NCBI RefSeq assembly: GCF_000379625.1 | Contig: NZ_KB903240.1 | Span: 248,195 to 312,194, forward strand | DNA from: Actinomycetospora chiangmaiensis DSM 45062 | GTDB taxonomy: Bacteria; Actinomycetota; Actinomycetes; Mycobacteriales; Pseudonocardiaceae | Length of the DNA stretch: 64,000 nucleotides | Direction of reading: 5' to 3' | Part shown: piece after piece, positions 1 through 7,325 of the stretch | How the letters are laid out: the number at the start of each line of letters is the position of its first letter | Position numbering within the stretch: the stretch's first letter is position 1 | Notes under the pieces: generated by a model | Seen by the model: the letters and a program-made list of their open reading frames with translations, nothing else | Told to the model about the DNA's origin: nothing | Database searches by the model: none | Made by a program: the position numbers and the translations under genes

Positions 1-85
1 ACGCTACTGCCCACCCCCGACGGTCCGGCGACCCTTCCTGCCACTCCCCCGGAACCGCCAGCCACGGTGGCGGCGGAGGCCCCAC

Positions 86-91
86 TAGGGT
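86..91 (+). promoter_or_regulatory. -10 element of the Lrp gene (leaderless)
   Basis: TAGGGT matches the actinobacterial TANNNT -10 hexamer and sits 8 nt before the ATG at 100. Transcription would start at or next to the A of the start codon, which favours the ATG over the upstream in-frame GTG at 67. Confidence 0.5.
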
Positions 92-99
92 CGGACACC

Positions 100-579
100 A
101 TGCGGGAGATCCTCACCGTGCTGGAGTCCGACGCGCACGCGAGCGCCGAGCGCATCGCGACGCTCACCGGGATCGACGAGGCGACGGTGCGCGAGCACAT
201 CGCCGCGTGGGAGGCGTCCGGGGTGATCCGGCGCTACAAGGCGGTGGTCGACTGGGACCGCTTCGGCGACGAGCGCGTCACCGCCTTCGTCGACGTGACC
301 GTCGCCCCCGAGCGTGGGCGCGGGTTCGACGACGTCGCCGAGCGCATCGCGCGGTTCCGCGAGATCCGGGCGGTGCACCTCGTCAGCGGGGCGCAGGACC
401 TGCGCGTCGAGGTCGAGGGCGCGTCGATGAAGGAGGTCGCCGACTTCGTCGCGCAGAAGCTCTCGGGCATCGACCGCGTCACCGCGACCACCACGCACTT
501 CCTGCTGCGCCGCTACAAGGACGACGGTCAACTGCTGACCGACCCCGAGCCCGACCAGCGGCTGTCGGTGACGCCCTGA
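100..579 (+). CDS. Lrp/AsnC family transcriptional regulator
   Basis: A 159-residue protein of normal Lrp/AsnC length. The N-terminal half is a winged helix-turn-helix (an ASAERIATLTGIDEATVREH-type segment followed by a wing), and the C-terminal half is a RAM ligand-binding domain with the alternating strand pattern around VTAFVDVTV and the VHLVSGAQDLRVEVEG segment. Family members bind DNA as dimers or octamers and respond to amino acids. The frame is open back to a GTG at 67, but the ATG at 100 is preferred because a TAGGGT -10 lies 8 nt before it. The stop codon overlaps the ATG of the following aminotransferase by one base (TGATG), so the two are one translationally coupled unit and the aminotransferase is the probable target. 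Confidence 0.9.
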   Translation: MREILTVLESDAHASAERIATLTGIDEATVREHIAAWEASGVIRRYKAVVDWDRFGDERVTAFVDVTVAPERGRGFDDVAERIARFREIRAVHLVSGAQDLRVEVEGASMKEVADFVAQKLSGIDRVTATTTHFLLRRYKDDGQLLTDPEPDQRLSVTP

Positions 580-1769
580 TGGGCGCACCGGACGGGCAGC
601 GCGACGGCGCCGGAGGGTCGACGCCGCAGCGGCCCTTCTCCCGCACCGTCGCGGCGATCCCGCCGTCGGGCATCCGGAAGTTCTTCGACCTCGCCCAGAG
701 CATGCAGGGCGTCATCTCGCTCGGCGTCGGCGAGCCGGACTTCCCGACGCCGTGGAGCGCCCGCGAGGCCGCCATCCACGCCCTCGAGCACGGCGCGACC
801 ACCTACACCTCCAACAGCGGGCTGCTGCCGCTGCGCGAGGCGATCACCGACGACCTCGCCGACCGCTACGGGGTGCGCTACCGGGCCGAGGACGAGTGCC
901 TCGTCACCAGCGGGGTGTCCGAGGGGCTCGACCTCACGCTGCGGGCGCTGCTCAACCCCGGCGACGAGGTGATCGTCCCCGAGCCCTGCTACGTCGCCTA
1001 CCAGCCGTGCGTGGCGTTCGCGGGCGGTATCCCGGTGCCGGTGGCACTCGATCCGGGCGACGCCTACCGCCTCGACCCCGCCATCATCGGCGCGGCGGTC
1101 ACGGAGAACACGAAGGCGATCCTCTTCGGCTCGCCCTCGAACCCCACCGGCAGCGCCCAGAGCGCCGGCGACCTCGAGGCGCTGGCGGCCCTCGCCCGCG
1201 AGCACGACCTGTGGTTGCTCTCCGACGAGATCTACGACCGGCTGACCTACCACGGGATCCACACCCCGGTCGCGGCGTCGGCGCCCGAGCGGACGGTGAC
1301 CCTCGGCGGGTTCTCGAAGTCGTACGCGATGACGGGCTGGCGGGTCGGCTACGTCTGTGCGCCGGAGCCCCTCGCGCAGCTCATGCACCGCATCCACCAG
1401 TACACGATGCTCTGCGCGCCGCACATGTCCCAGATCGCGGCGCTCGAAGCGATGCGCACCGCGCAGGACGACGTCGAGGAGATGGTCGCCGACTACGACC
1501 GCCGCCGGCGCCTGTTCTCCAAGGGACTCGACGAGCTCGGCCTGACGTGCCCCGTCCCGGGCGGCGCCTTCTACGTCTTCCCGTCGATCGCGTCGACCGG
1601 CATGACCTCGGAGGAGTTCGCCGAGGGCCTGCTCACGCAGGAGAAGGTCGCCGTGGTGCCGGGCAACGTCTTCGGTCCCTCGGGTGAGGGGCACGTGCGC
1701 TGCTCCTACGCCACGGCCCTCTCCCAGCTCGAGCAGGCGCTCGAGCGCATCGCCCGCTTCATCGCCTGA
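579..1769 (+). CDS. Class I/II pyridoxal-phosphate aminotransferase
   Basis: A 396-residue fold-type I aminotransferase. Visible landmarks are the substrate loop SLGVGEPDF (about residues 47-55), the SNPTG segment that carries the PLP-stacking Asn (187-191), the SDEIYD segment with the PLP-nitrogen Asp (about 215-220) and the Schiff-base lysine Lys247 in GGFSKSYAMTGWR. The phosphate-binding Arg is in the same segment. The family transfers the amino group from an amino acid to a 2-oxo acid; sequence alone does not fix whether it is aspartate, alanine or aromatic. The start ATG overlaps the stop of the Lrp gene, which suggests regulation by amino acid level. The frame extends upstream but that part is antisense-like composition inside the Lrp gene. 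Confidence 0.88.
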   Translation: MGAPDGQRDGAGGSTPQRPFSRTVAAIPPSGIRKFFDLAQSMQGVISLGVGEPDFPTPWSAREAAIHALEHGATTYTSNSGLLPLREAITDDLADRYGVRYRAEDECLVTSGVSEGLDLTLRALLNPGDEVIVPEPCYVAYQPCVAFAGGIPVPVALDPGDAYRLDPAIIGAAVTENTKAILFGSPSNPTGSAQSAGDLEALAALAREHDLWLLSDEIYDRLTYHGIHTPVAASAPERTVTLGGFSKSYAMTGWRVGYVCAPEPLAQLMHRIHQYTMLCAPHMSQIAALEAMRTAQDDVEEMVADYDRRRRLFSKGLDELGLTCPVPGGAFYVFPSIASTGMTSEEFAEGLLTQEKVAVVPGNVFGPSGEGHVRCSYATALSQLEQALERIARFIA

Positions 1770-1780
1770 CGGCGGGTCGA

Positions 1781-3031
1781 TCAGCGGCGCGCGAAGGCCG
1801 CGAACGACGGCAGGGGGCAGCTGCCGCCGTACGGGGCGAGGGCGCCGACGACGGCCTCGGCGAGGTCGAGCACGGCCTGCTCCCGCTGGCGGGCGGCGTC
1901 GGTGGCGAGGCGCTGCCAGTACCCGGAGAGCACCGCGGCGGCCCGCTCGGGCGGGCGTCCGACGACGACCTGTTCCGGGACCGAGCCGTCCCCGACGACG
2001 ACCGGCAGCAGCGAGCGGGTGCACACCCACACCCACAGCGTGGTCGCGGCGAGGTGGCGGGGCCCGGCGACGGCGGGGTCGGCGAGCTCCGGCCACACGC
2101 CGGCGACCTCCGACTGCCACGACGCGGTCATGGCCTCGGCCATCCCCGAGGGCAGTGCGAAGGGCGCCGCCCACCCCGGGAACGGGAGCCGGACCGACGA
2201 CGCGGTGAAGGCGACGTCGCGGAAGCACCCCCACTCGAAGTCGAGGAACCGCGCCCCGGCGCCGGTCAGCAGGCAGTTCTCCGGCGACACCTCGGACGGG
2301 CTGAAGGCGCGGTACCGCGTGCCGCCGAGCAGCGAGGCGGCGGCACGCGCGTGCTCGACGGCCGCGGGCGCGGCCTCGACGCGCAACCGGTCGGCGAGCA
2401 GGTCGGGGATCTCGGCCAGCGCGCTGCGGGCGTCGTCGGCCAGCGGGTCCCGCCAGTGCCGGACGCCGGAGCGGCGCAGGAGGGCGCCGAAGTCGCCCTC
2501 GCGGGCCGCGGTCGCCGCCTGGAGCCGCCCGAGGGCACGGGTGGCACCGAGCAGGGCGCGTTCGGCGGACTTGGCGTCGTCGCCGTGGAGCTTGTCGGCC
2601 AGGGTGGCGCCGCGGCCGAGGTCCTCGAGCACGAGGAGCCGCCGCTGCGGGTCGTTCGCGTAGAGGGTCGGGGTCGCGCGGTCGTCCGCGGGCATGGCGG
2701 TGAAGAGCTGGCAGCTGGCCGCCTCGTACGGGAACGGATCGACACGCTCCGTCGCCGAGGTGCGCGCCGAGGCGGTCGCCTCACCCAGGTAGTGCTTGAC
2801 CACCAGGGACCGCGGCAACGAGAAGGGGTTCCGCGCGACCCGGACCCGCACCACCCGCGAGCGGCTGCTACCGCCCAGATCCTCCGCATCCGCGAGCCGT
2901 ACCCGGGCGCCGGCCCGGCGGGTGAGGAGTTCCTCGGCCAGCGCGACCGTGTGCTCGACCGAACGGTCGGAGCCGGTAGCGGGGTCGAGGACGAAGGGGG
3001 CGTCGGAGTCATCGGCCGTGAGCGGGGTCAT
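1781..3031 (-). CDS. Aminoglycoside-phosphotransferase-fold protein with altered catalytic loop
   Basis: A 416-residue protein with the layout of the APH/choline-kinase fold: an N-lobe with a candidate ATP lysine (Lys79 in SLVVKHY), a hinge-like RRLLVLEDLGRG segment (131-141), a catalytic-loop equivalent at 243-254 and a metal-binding Asp264 in RFLDFEWGC. The usual HGDxxxxN loop reads SPSEVSPEN here: the Asn (252) is kept, the catalytic Asp is replaced by Glu247 and the His is missing. It may therefore be a weak kinase, a kinase of changed chemistry or a pseudokinase. It is transcribed away from aspS, with its own promoter about 10 nt upstream of the ATG. No substrate can be inferred from the neighbours. 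Confidence 0.65.
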   Translation of the reverse strand: MTPLTADDSDAPFVLDPATGSDRSVEHTVALAEELLTRRAGARVRLADAEDLGGSSRSRVVRVRVARNPFSLPRSLVVKHYLGEATASARTSATERVDPFPYEAASCQLFTAMPADDRATPTLYANDPQRRLLVLEDLGRGATLADKLHGDDAKSAERALLGATRALGRLQAATAAREGDFGALLRRSGVRHWRDPLADDARSALAEIPDLLADRLRVEAAPAAVEHARAAASLLGGTRYRAFSPSEVSPENCLLTGAGARFLDFEWGCFRDVAFTASSVRLPFPGWAAPFALPSGMAEAMTASWQSEVAGVWPELADPAVAGPRHLAATTLWVWVCTRSLLPVVVGDGSVPEQVVVGRPPERAAAVLSGYWQRLATDAARQREQAVLDLAEAVVGALAPYGGSCPLPSFAAFARR

Positions 3032-3041
3032 CAGACGATGG

Positions 3042-3076
3042 AGCCTACCGTCCAGGACGTTCGCTACTCGCGAGTA
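3042..3076 (-). promoter_or_regulatory. Promoter and 12-bp palindromic operator of the kinase-fold gene
   Basis: Reading the minus strand, TAGGCT (3047-3042) is a TANNNT -10 lying 10 nt before the ATG. Exactly 17 nt further upstream is the perfect palindrome TACTCGCGAGTA (3076-3065), which occupies the -35 position. The symmetry is typical of a TetR-type operator; which regulator binds is unknown. Confidence 0.4.
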
Positions 3077-3130
3077 ACTTGGCCTCGGGTGCTTCGGAAT
3101 CGATGCATGTGGGTGTACTGCACCCCACGA

Positions 3131-3179
3131 TTCGGTTGCGCGACGTCACCGTGTGTGGCAACGACGGCGCGCAACCGAA
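3131..3179 (-). terminator. 12-bp inverted repeat downstream of aspS
   Basis: TTCGGTTGCGCG (3131-3142) and CGCGCAACCGAA (3168-3179) are perfect complements separated by 25 nt. It begins 25 nt past the aspS stop and has no T-run, so it would be a U-less actinobacterial terminator. A role as a binding site is not excluded. Confidence 0.45.
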
Positions 3180-3204
3180 CGCCGGGACGGGACCGGACCC
3201 GGCG

Positions 3205-5067
3205 TCAGGAAGGCCGGTCGCCGGGGTCGTCCACGGGGCGCTCCGGCGGCTTGACGGGGTTGGCGGGCAGCGTCCCCCCGGTGTCCGCGGGCTTCGCGGT
3301 CGGAGGCGTGGCGTCCACCCCCGCCTCCTTGCGCTGCAGCGCGGTGATGGGCGCCGGGGCGGCGGTGAGCGGGTCGTAGCCACCGCCGGTCTTCGGGAAG
3401 GCGATGACGTCGCGGATGGAGTCGACCCCGGCCAGCAGGGCGCAGATCCGGTCCCAGCCGAACGCGATCCCGCCGTGCGGCGGAGGGCCGAAGGAGAAGG
3501 CGTCGAGCAGGAAGCCGAACTTCTCCCGCTGCTCCTCGGGGGACAGGCCCATGAGCGCGAACACCCGCTCCTGGACGTCCTGCCGGTGGATACGGATGGA
3601 CCCGCCGCCGATCTCGTTGCCGTTGCAGACGAGGTCGTAGGCGTAGGCGAGCGCGTGCGCCGGGTCCTCCTCGAAGCGGTCGATCCACTCCGGGGTCGGG
3701 GAGGTGAAGGCGTGGTGCACCGCGGTCCACTGCCCGGAGCCGACCGCGACGTCGCCCGCGGCCGTCGCCTCGTCGGCCGCCTCGAACAGCGGGGCGTCGA
3801 CGATCCACACGAACGACCAGGTGCCCGGCTCGATGAGGTCCAGGCGCCGGGCGATCTCACCCCGCGCGGCGCCCAGCAGCGCCCGCGACGACGACCGGGG
3901 CCCGGCGGCGAAGAAGATGCAGTCGCCGGGGTTGGCGCCGACGGCCTTCGCGAGGCCCTCGCGCTCGGCGTCGGAGAGGTTCTTCGCGACGGGGCCACCC
4001 ATGCCGACCTCGCCGTCGTCGCCGACGAGCACGTAGGCCAGTCCGCGGGCGCCGCGCTGCTTGGCCCACTCCTGCCAGCCGTCGAACGTGCGGCGGGCCT
4101 GGGAGGCGCCGCCGGGCATGACGATCGCGCCGACGTAGGGCGCCCGGAAGACGCGGAAGGGCGTCTCGGCGAAGTAGTCGGTGAGTTCGGTGAGCTCGAT
4201 GCCGAAGCGCAGGTCGGGCTTGTCCGAGCCGTAGCGGGCCATCGCGTCGGCGTAGGTCATCCGCGGCACCGGCGTCGGCAGCTCGTAACCCGCGAGCTCC
4301 GACCACAGCGCGCCGATGATCGCCTCGCCCAGGGCGATGACGTCGTCCTGGTCGACGAAGCTCGCCTCGATGTCGAGCTGGGTGAACTCCGGCTGGCGGT
4401 CGGCCCGGAAGTCCTCGTCGCGATAGCAGCGCGCGATCTGGAAGTAGCGCTCCAGGCCGCCGACCTGCAACAGCTGCTTGAACAGCTGCGGTGACTGCGG
4501 CAGCGCGTACCAGCTGCCCGGGCGCAGGCGGGCCGGCACGAGGAAGTCGCGCGCGCCCTCGGGGGTCGACCGGGTCAGGGTCGGGGTCTCGACCTCGACG
4601 AAGTCGCGGTCGGAGAGCACGTCGCGGGCGATCTTGTTGGCGCGCGAGCGCAGCCGGATCGCGTGCGCCGGGCCCTCGCGACGCAGGTCGAGGTAGCGGT
4701 AGCGCAGGCGCACGTCCTCGCCGGGCGTCTCGTCCATCTGGAACGGCAGCGGCGCGGACTCCGAGAGCACCGTCAGCTCGGTCGCGCTGACCTCGACGGC
4801 GCCGGTGGCCAGGTCGGCGTTCTCGCTGCCGCTCGGGCGGGCCTCGACGGTGCCGACGACCTGCACGCAGTACTCGGCGCGCAGCCGGTGGCTCGCCTCG
4901 GCGACCTCGCCCGACCGGAACACGACCTGGACGACCCCGGAGGCGTCGCGCAGGTCGATGAACACCACGCCGCCGTGATCGCGGCGACGGGCCACCCATC
5001 CGGCGAGGGTGACGGTGGCGCCGACGTGCTCGGCGCGCAGCGTGCCGGCGGGGTGCGTGCGCATCAT
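3205..5067 (-). CDS. aspS: Aspartyl-tRNA synthetase
   Basis: A 620-residue class IIb synthetase of the bacterial type. The N-terminal OB-fold anticodon domain (about 1-110, [19 protein letters not shown]) is followed by the catalytic core with motif 2 ([20 protein letters not shown]), the large bacterial GAD insertion, and motif 3 near the C-terminus ([10 protein letters not shown]). The tail adds about 40 Pro-rich residues, as in mycobacterial orthologues. It charges tRNA-Asp; many actinobacterial AspRSs also charge tRNA-Asn for GatCAB, which the sequence does not settle. Two ATG codons stand side by side at the start, preceded by a GGAGA ribosome-binding site about 10 nt upstream; either could be used. 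An inverted repeat lies just past the stop. Confidence 0.97.
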   Translation of the reverse strand: MMRTHPAGTLRAEHVGATVTLAGWVARRRDHGGVVFIDLRDASGVVQVVFRSGEVAEASHRLRAEYCVQVVGTVEARPSGSENADLATGAVEVSATELTVLSESAPLPFQMDETPGEDVRLRYRYLDLRREGPAHAIRLRSRANKIARDVLSDRDFVEVETPTLTRSTPEGARDFLVPARLRPGSWYALPQSPQLFKQLLQVGGLERYFQIARCYRDEDFRADRQPEFTQLDIEASFVDQDDVIALGEAIIGALWSELAGYELPTPVPRMTYADAMARYGSDKPDLRFGIELTELTDYFAETPFRVFRAPYVGAIVMPGGASQARRTFDGWQEWAKQRGARGLAYVLVGDDGEVGMGGPVAKNLSDAEREGLAKAVGANPGDCIFFAAGPRSSSRALLGAARGEIARRLDLIEPGTWSFVWIVDAPLFEAADEATAAGDVAVGSGQWTAVHHAFTSPTPEWIDRFEEDPAHALAYAYDLVCNGNEIGGGSIRIHRQDVQERVFALMGLSPEEQREKFGFLLDAFSFGPPPHGGIAFGWDRICALLAGVDSIRDVIAFPKTGGGYDPLTAAPAPITALQRKEAGVDATPPTAKPADTGGTLPANPVKPPERPVDDPGDRPS

Positions 5068-5114
5068 CTGCGGTGAATCTCCTGGTCGCGTCGGGTGGGA
5101 GACACCCAGGCTAT

Positions 5115-5528
5115 CTAGCCGCTGACGGTCGGCCCCGCCCGGTCGAGGTGGATCCGCACCGCCACCCGCCGCTCGCGGCGCATCGCGTCGTCGAACTCGT
5201 CCCAGTCGTCGTGCTCACCGCCGGTGACCTGGCGGTAGAGCGTCCGCAGTGGCTCGTGGGCCGCGGGCAGGTCGACGATCTCGACGTCGCCCTCGACCTG
5301 CACCCACTCCCCGAAGAAGGCGTCGGGGAAGACGCACACCCACGCCCGCGGCGTCCGCCGCAGGTTCTTCGCCTTCACCGCGGTCTCCCGGGTGCTGATC
5401 ACCGCCGCGCCGTCGTCGTCGATCCCGACGACGACGGGCGAGAGCTGCGGGGCACCGTCGGAGCGGGTGGTGGCGAGCACGGCGTGGTGGTGCTCGCGGA
5501 GGTAGGTGCGAGCCTGGTCGAGGTCCAT
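5115..5528 (-). CDS. PPOX-class split-barrel F420/FMN-dependent oxidoreductase
   Basis: A 137-residue protein with the pyridoxamine-5'-phosphate-oxidase-like split-barrel fold: an N-terminal helix, the [20 protein letters not shown] strand pair, a phosphate-binding [18 protein letters not shown] segment and a C-terminal AVRIHLDR strand. The size and pattern match the small actinobacterial TIGR03618-like group, members of which bind F420 or FMN and reduce small molecules. The ATG at 5528 is chosen because family homology starts right there; the frame stays open upstream but with no family similarity. No strong ribosome-binding site is visible. The substrate is unknown. Confidence 0.8.
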   Translation of the reverse strand: MDLDQARTYLREHHHAVLATTRSDGAPQLSPVVVGIDDDGAAVISTRETAVKAKNLRRTPRAWVCVFPDAFFGEWVQVEGDVEIVDLPAAHEPLRTLYRQVTGGEHDDWDEFDDAMRRERRVAVRIHLDRAGPTVSG

Positions 5529-5650
5529 GCCCGGGGAGTACCCCGGGAGCCCACCCGTCGTCCGGGCGCTGGTCGGGGTCGGTGGCCGATCCGTCGCACC
5601 GGACGCGTCGGAGGGGCCGTCGACCCGTGGCGTCGGTGGAGCGGTGGTCG

Positions 5651-7213
5651 CTACAGCAACGAGAGCTGTTCCGGCGGCGCCGACTCGACCAGCGCCGCCG
5701 GCACCCGCGGCAGCGCTCCGTCCGGCCACGGTTCCGGGTTGTCGGACTGCGCCCCCCTCCCGCCGTCCAGCCGCCCGCCCATGTGGTGCCCGCCGCCGTC
5801 GAGGCCGTGGCGGCGCAGCAGCACCCGGACGCGCGCGGCGAGGTCGTCCCGGTACGCCCGCTGCACGTACGCCCCGTGGCGGTAGAGCTCCGCGTAGCGC
5901 TCGAGCAGGTGCGGGTGCTCGCGGGCGAGCCAGCCGTGGAACCACTCGCGCGTGCCGGGCCGCAGGTGCAGGGCCAGCACCGACGCACCGCTCGCCCCGG
6001 CGGCCGCGATCTCGCCGAGCAGGGCGTCCAGGGCGGCGTCGGCATCGGTGAGCCCCGGCAGGACGGGTGCCACGAAGACCCCGACGGGGAGTCCGGCGTC
6101 GGCGAGGCGCCGCACGAGGTCGAGGCGGGCCCGCGGGGTCGGGGTGCCGGGCTCGACCGAGCGGTGCAGGTCGGGGTCGAGCAGCGCGAGCGACACGCCC
6201 ACCCCCACCGGGACGTCGCGCCCCGCCGCGGTGATCTCGGGCAGGTCCCGCGCAAGGAGCGTGCCCTTGGTGAGGATCGACAGCGGGGTCCCCGAGCGGC
6301 CGAGCGCCCGGATGATGCCCGGCATCAGCCGGTAGCGGCCCTCGGCCCGCTGGTAGGGGTCGGTGTTGGTGCCCATGGCCACGTGCTCGCGGGTCCAGCG
6401 GGACGAGCGCAGCTCCCGGGCGAGCACCTCGGGGGCGTTCAGCTTGACCACGACCTGCCGGTCGAAGTCCTCCCCCGCGTCGAGGTCGAGGTAGGTGTGG
6501 GTGTTGCGGGCGAAGCAGTTGTGGTGCACCAGCCCGACGGCGACGTAGTCCCCGGCCGTGGTGGTGACGTCGTAGACGGTGCCCTCCCCCGCCGGCTCCA
6601 CCGCGACGAGCGTCCGGTCGGCGCCGCGGGACTCGTCGAGCACGTCACGGACCCCGGCGAGCCCGGGGGCGGGCAACGTCTCGGCCCCGACCAGGGCGTC
6701 GCCCGGCACGAGCCAGGTGCCCCCGTGACCGTCGGCCCCCGACCGGGAGACGTGCCGCCAGCCGGTGCGGGCCAGCAGCCGGTGGTCGGCCCCGACGAGG
6801 ACGGACGTCCCGTCGACGACCCGCACCCGCACCACCGAACGCCGGCTCGACCAGTGGGCGAGGACGTGGGTGCGCACGAGCCGACGCACCCCGCCCTCCT
6901 CGACGGTCCCGACGATCGCGTCCCCGACGCGCAGATCGGCCATGGGCACCGTCCCGCCGTCGGCCCGCAGGACCGGCGTCCCGCCCGCCACGCAGTAGGT
7001 GCACGCGTGGGAACAGCCGCGGTACGGGTTGACGGTCCAGGCGAAGGGCATCGGGGAGCCGCCCGGGACCCGGTTGAGCACGGAGCGCGCCCGCACCTCG
7101 TGGAACGTGATCCCGGCGAACTCGGGCGTCTGCACGCTCCGGACGAGGCCCTTGAGGGCCGGCATCCCCGGCAGCGCCCCGTCGTCGTCCAGTTGCTGAC
7201 CCGCCCACCGCAT
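5651..7213 (-). CDS. Rv2578c-family radical SAM protein interrupted by a mini-intein
   Basis: A 520-residue precursor. The N-extein (1-73) ends in GCSHACTY, carrying Cys67 and Cys71 of the radical SAM CxxxCxxC motif. Residues 74-232 form an intein, and the C-extein resumes with Cys233 in CFARNTHTYLDLD. Splicing would join GCSHACTY to CFARN and so complete the [4Fe-4S] site; the mature protein would have 361 residues. The C-extein has the usual TIM-barrel segments (GTNTDPYQRAEGRYRL, LSILTKGTLLARDL, GVGVSLALLD). The family resembles spore photoproduct lyase-like enzymes, but its reaction is not established. The M. tuberculosis orthologue is in the LexA regulon, and here tandem LexA boxes lie 10-42 nt upstream of the ATG at 7213. 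The frame extends further upstream through those boxes, so that part is not coding. Confidence 0.9.
   Translation of the reverse strand: MRWAGQQLDDDGALPGMPALKGLVRSVQTPEFAGITFHEVRARSVLNRVPGGSPMPFAWTVNPYRGCSHACTYCVAGGTPVLRADGGTVPMADLRVGDAIVGTVEEGGVRRLVRTHVLAHWSSRRSVVRVRVVDGTSVLVGADHRLLARTGWRHVSRSGADGHGGTWLVPGDALVGAETLPAPGLAGVRDVLDESRGADRTLVAVEPAGEGTVYDVTTTAGDYVAVGLVHHNCFARNTHTYLDLDAGEDFDRQVVVKLNAPEVLARELRSSRWTREHVAMGTNTDPYQRAEGRYRLMPGIIRALGRSGTPLSILTKGTLLARDLPEITAAGRDVPVGVGVSLALLDPDLHRSVEPGTPTPRARLDLVRRLADAGLPVGVFVAPVLPGLTDADAALDALLGEIAAAGASGASVLALHLRPGTREWFHGWLAREHPHLLERYAELYRHGAYVQRAYRDDLAARVRVLLRRHGLDGGGHHMGGRLDGGRGAQSDNPEPWPDGALPRVPAALVESAPPEQLSLL
6518..6994 (-). other. 159-residue mini-intein inside the radical SAM gene
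   Basis: Translated from the minus strand it starts CVAGGTPVLRADGG (block A with nucleophile Cys1), has a block-B-like VGADHRLLARTGW with the conserved His but Gly instead of the usual Thr three residues before it, and ends in a block F/G stretch VYDVTTTAGDYVAVGLVHHN, with penultimate His and terminal Asn. The next residue is Cys (+1). All splice-site residues are therefore present. At 159 residues there is no room for a homing endonuclease domain, so it is a splicing-only intein. The insertion point is immediately before the third cysteine of CxxxCxxC. Confidence 0.9.
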
Positions 7214-7222
7214 GAGCAGCAG

Positions 7223-7255
7223 TCGAACACGTGTTCGCATCGAACGCAAGTTCGA
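7223..7255. promoter_or_regulatory. Tandem LexA (SOS) boxes
   Basis: The actinobacterial SOS box is TCGAAC-N4-GTTCGA. A perfect copy is at 7240-7255 (spacer GCAA), and a copy with one changed base (final A to C) is at 7223-7238 (spacer ACGT). Their centres are 17 bp apart, so two LexA dimers could bind on adjacent turns. They lie between the divergent radical SAM gene and acyl-CoA dehydrogenase gene; known regulation of Rv2578c points to the former. Confidence 0.85.
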
Positions 7256-7325
7256 GTGGCCCGCCTGGTTTCGGTACCGTCGGTACGCGGTACTGCAGAT
7301 CACACCCGGACAGGAGGCCCGCGTC

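Noticed and set aside
6518-6994. Homing endonuclease in the intein
   Set aside because: The 159 residues are fully used by the splicing blocks; no LAGLIDADG or HNH motif is present.
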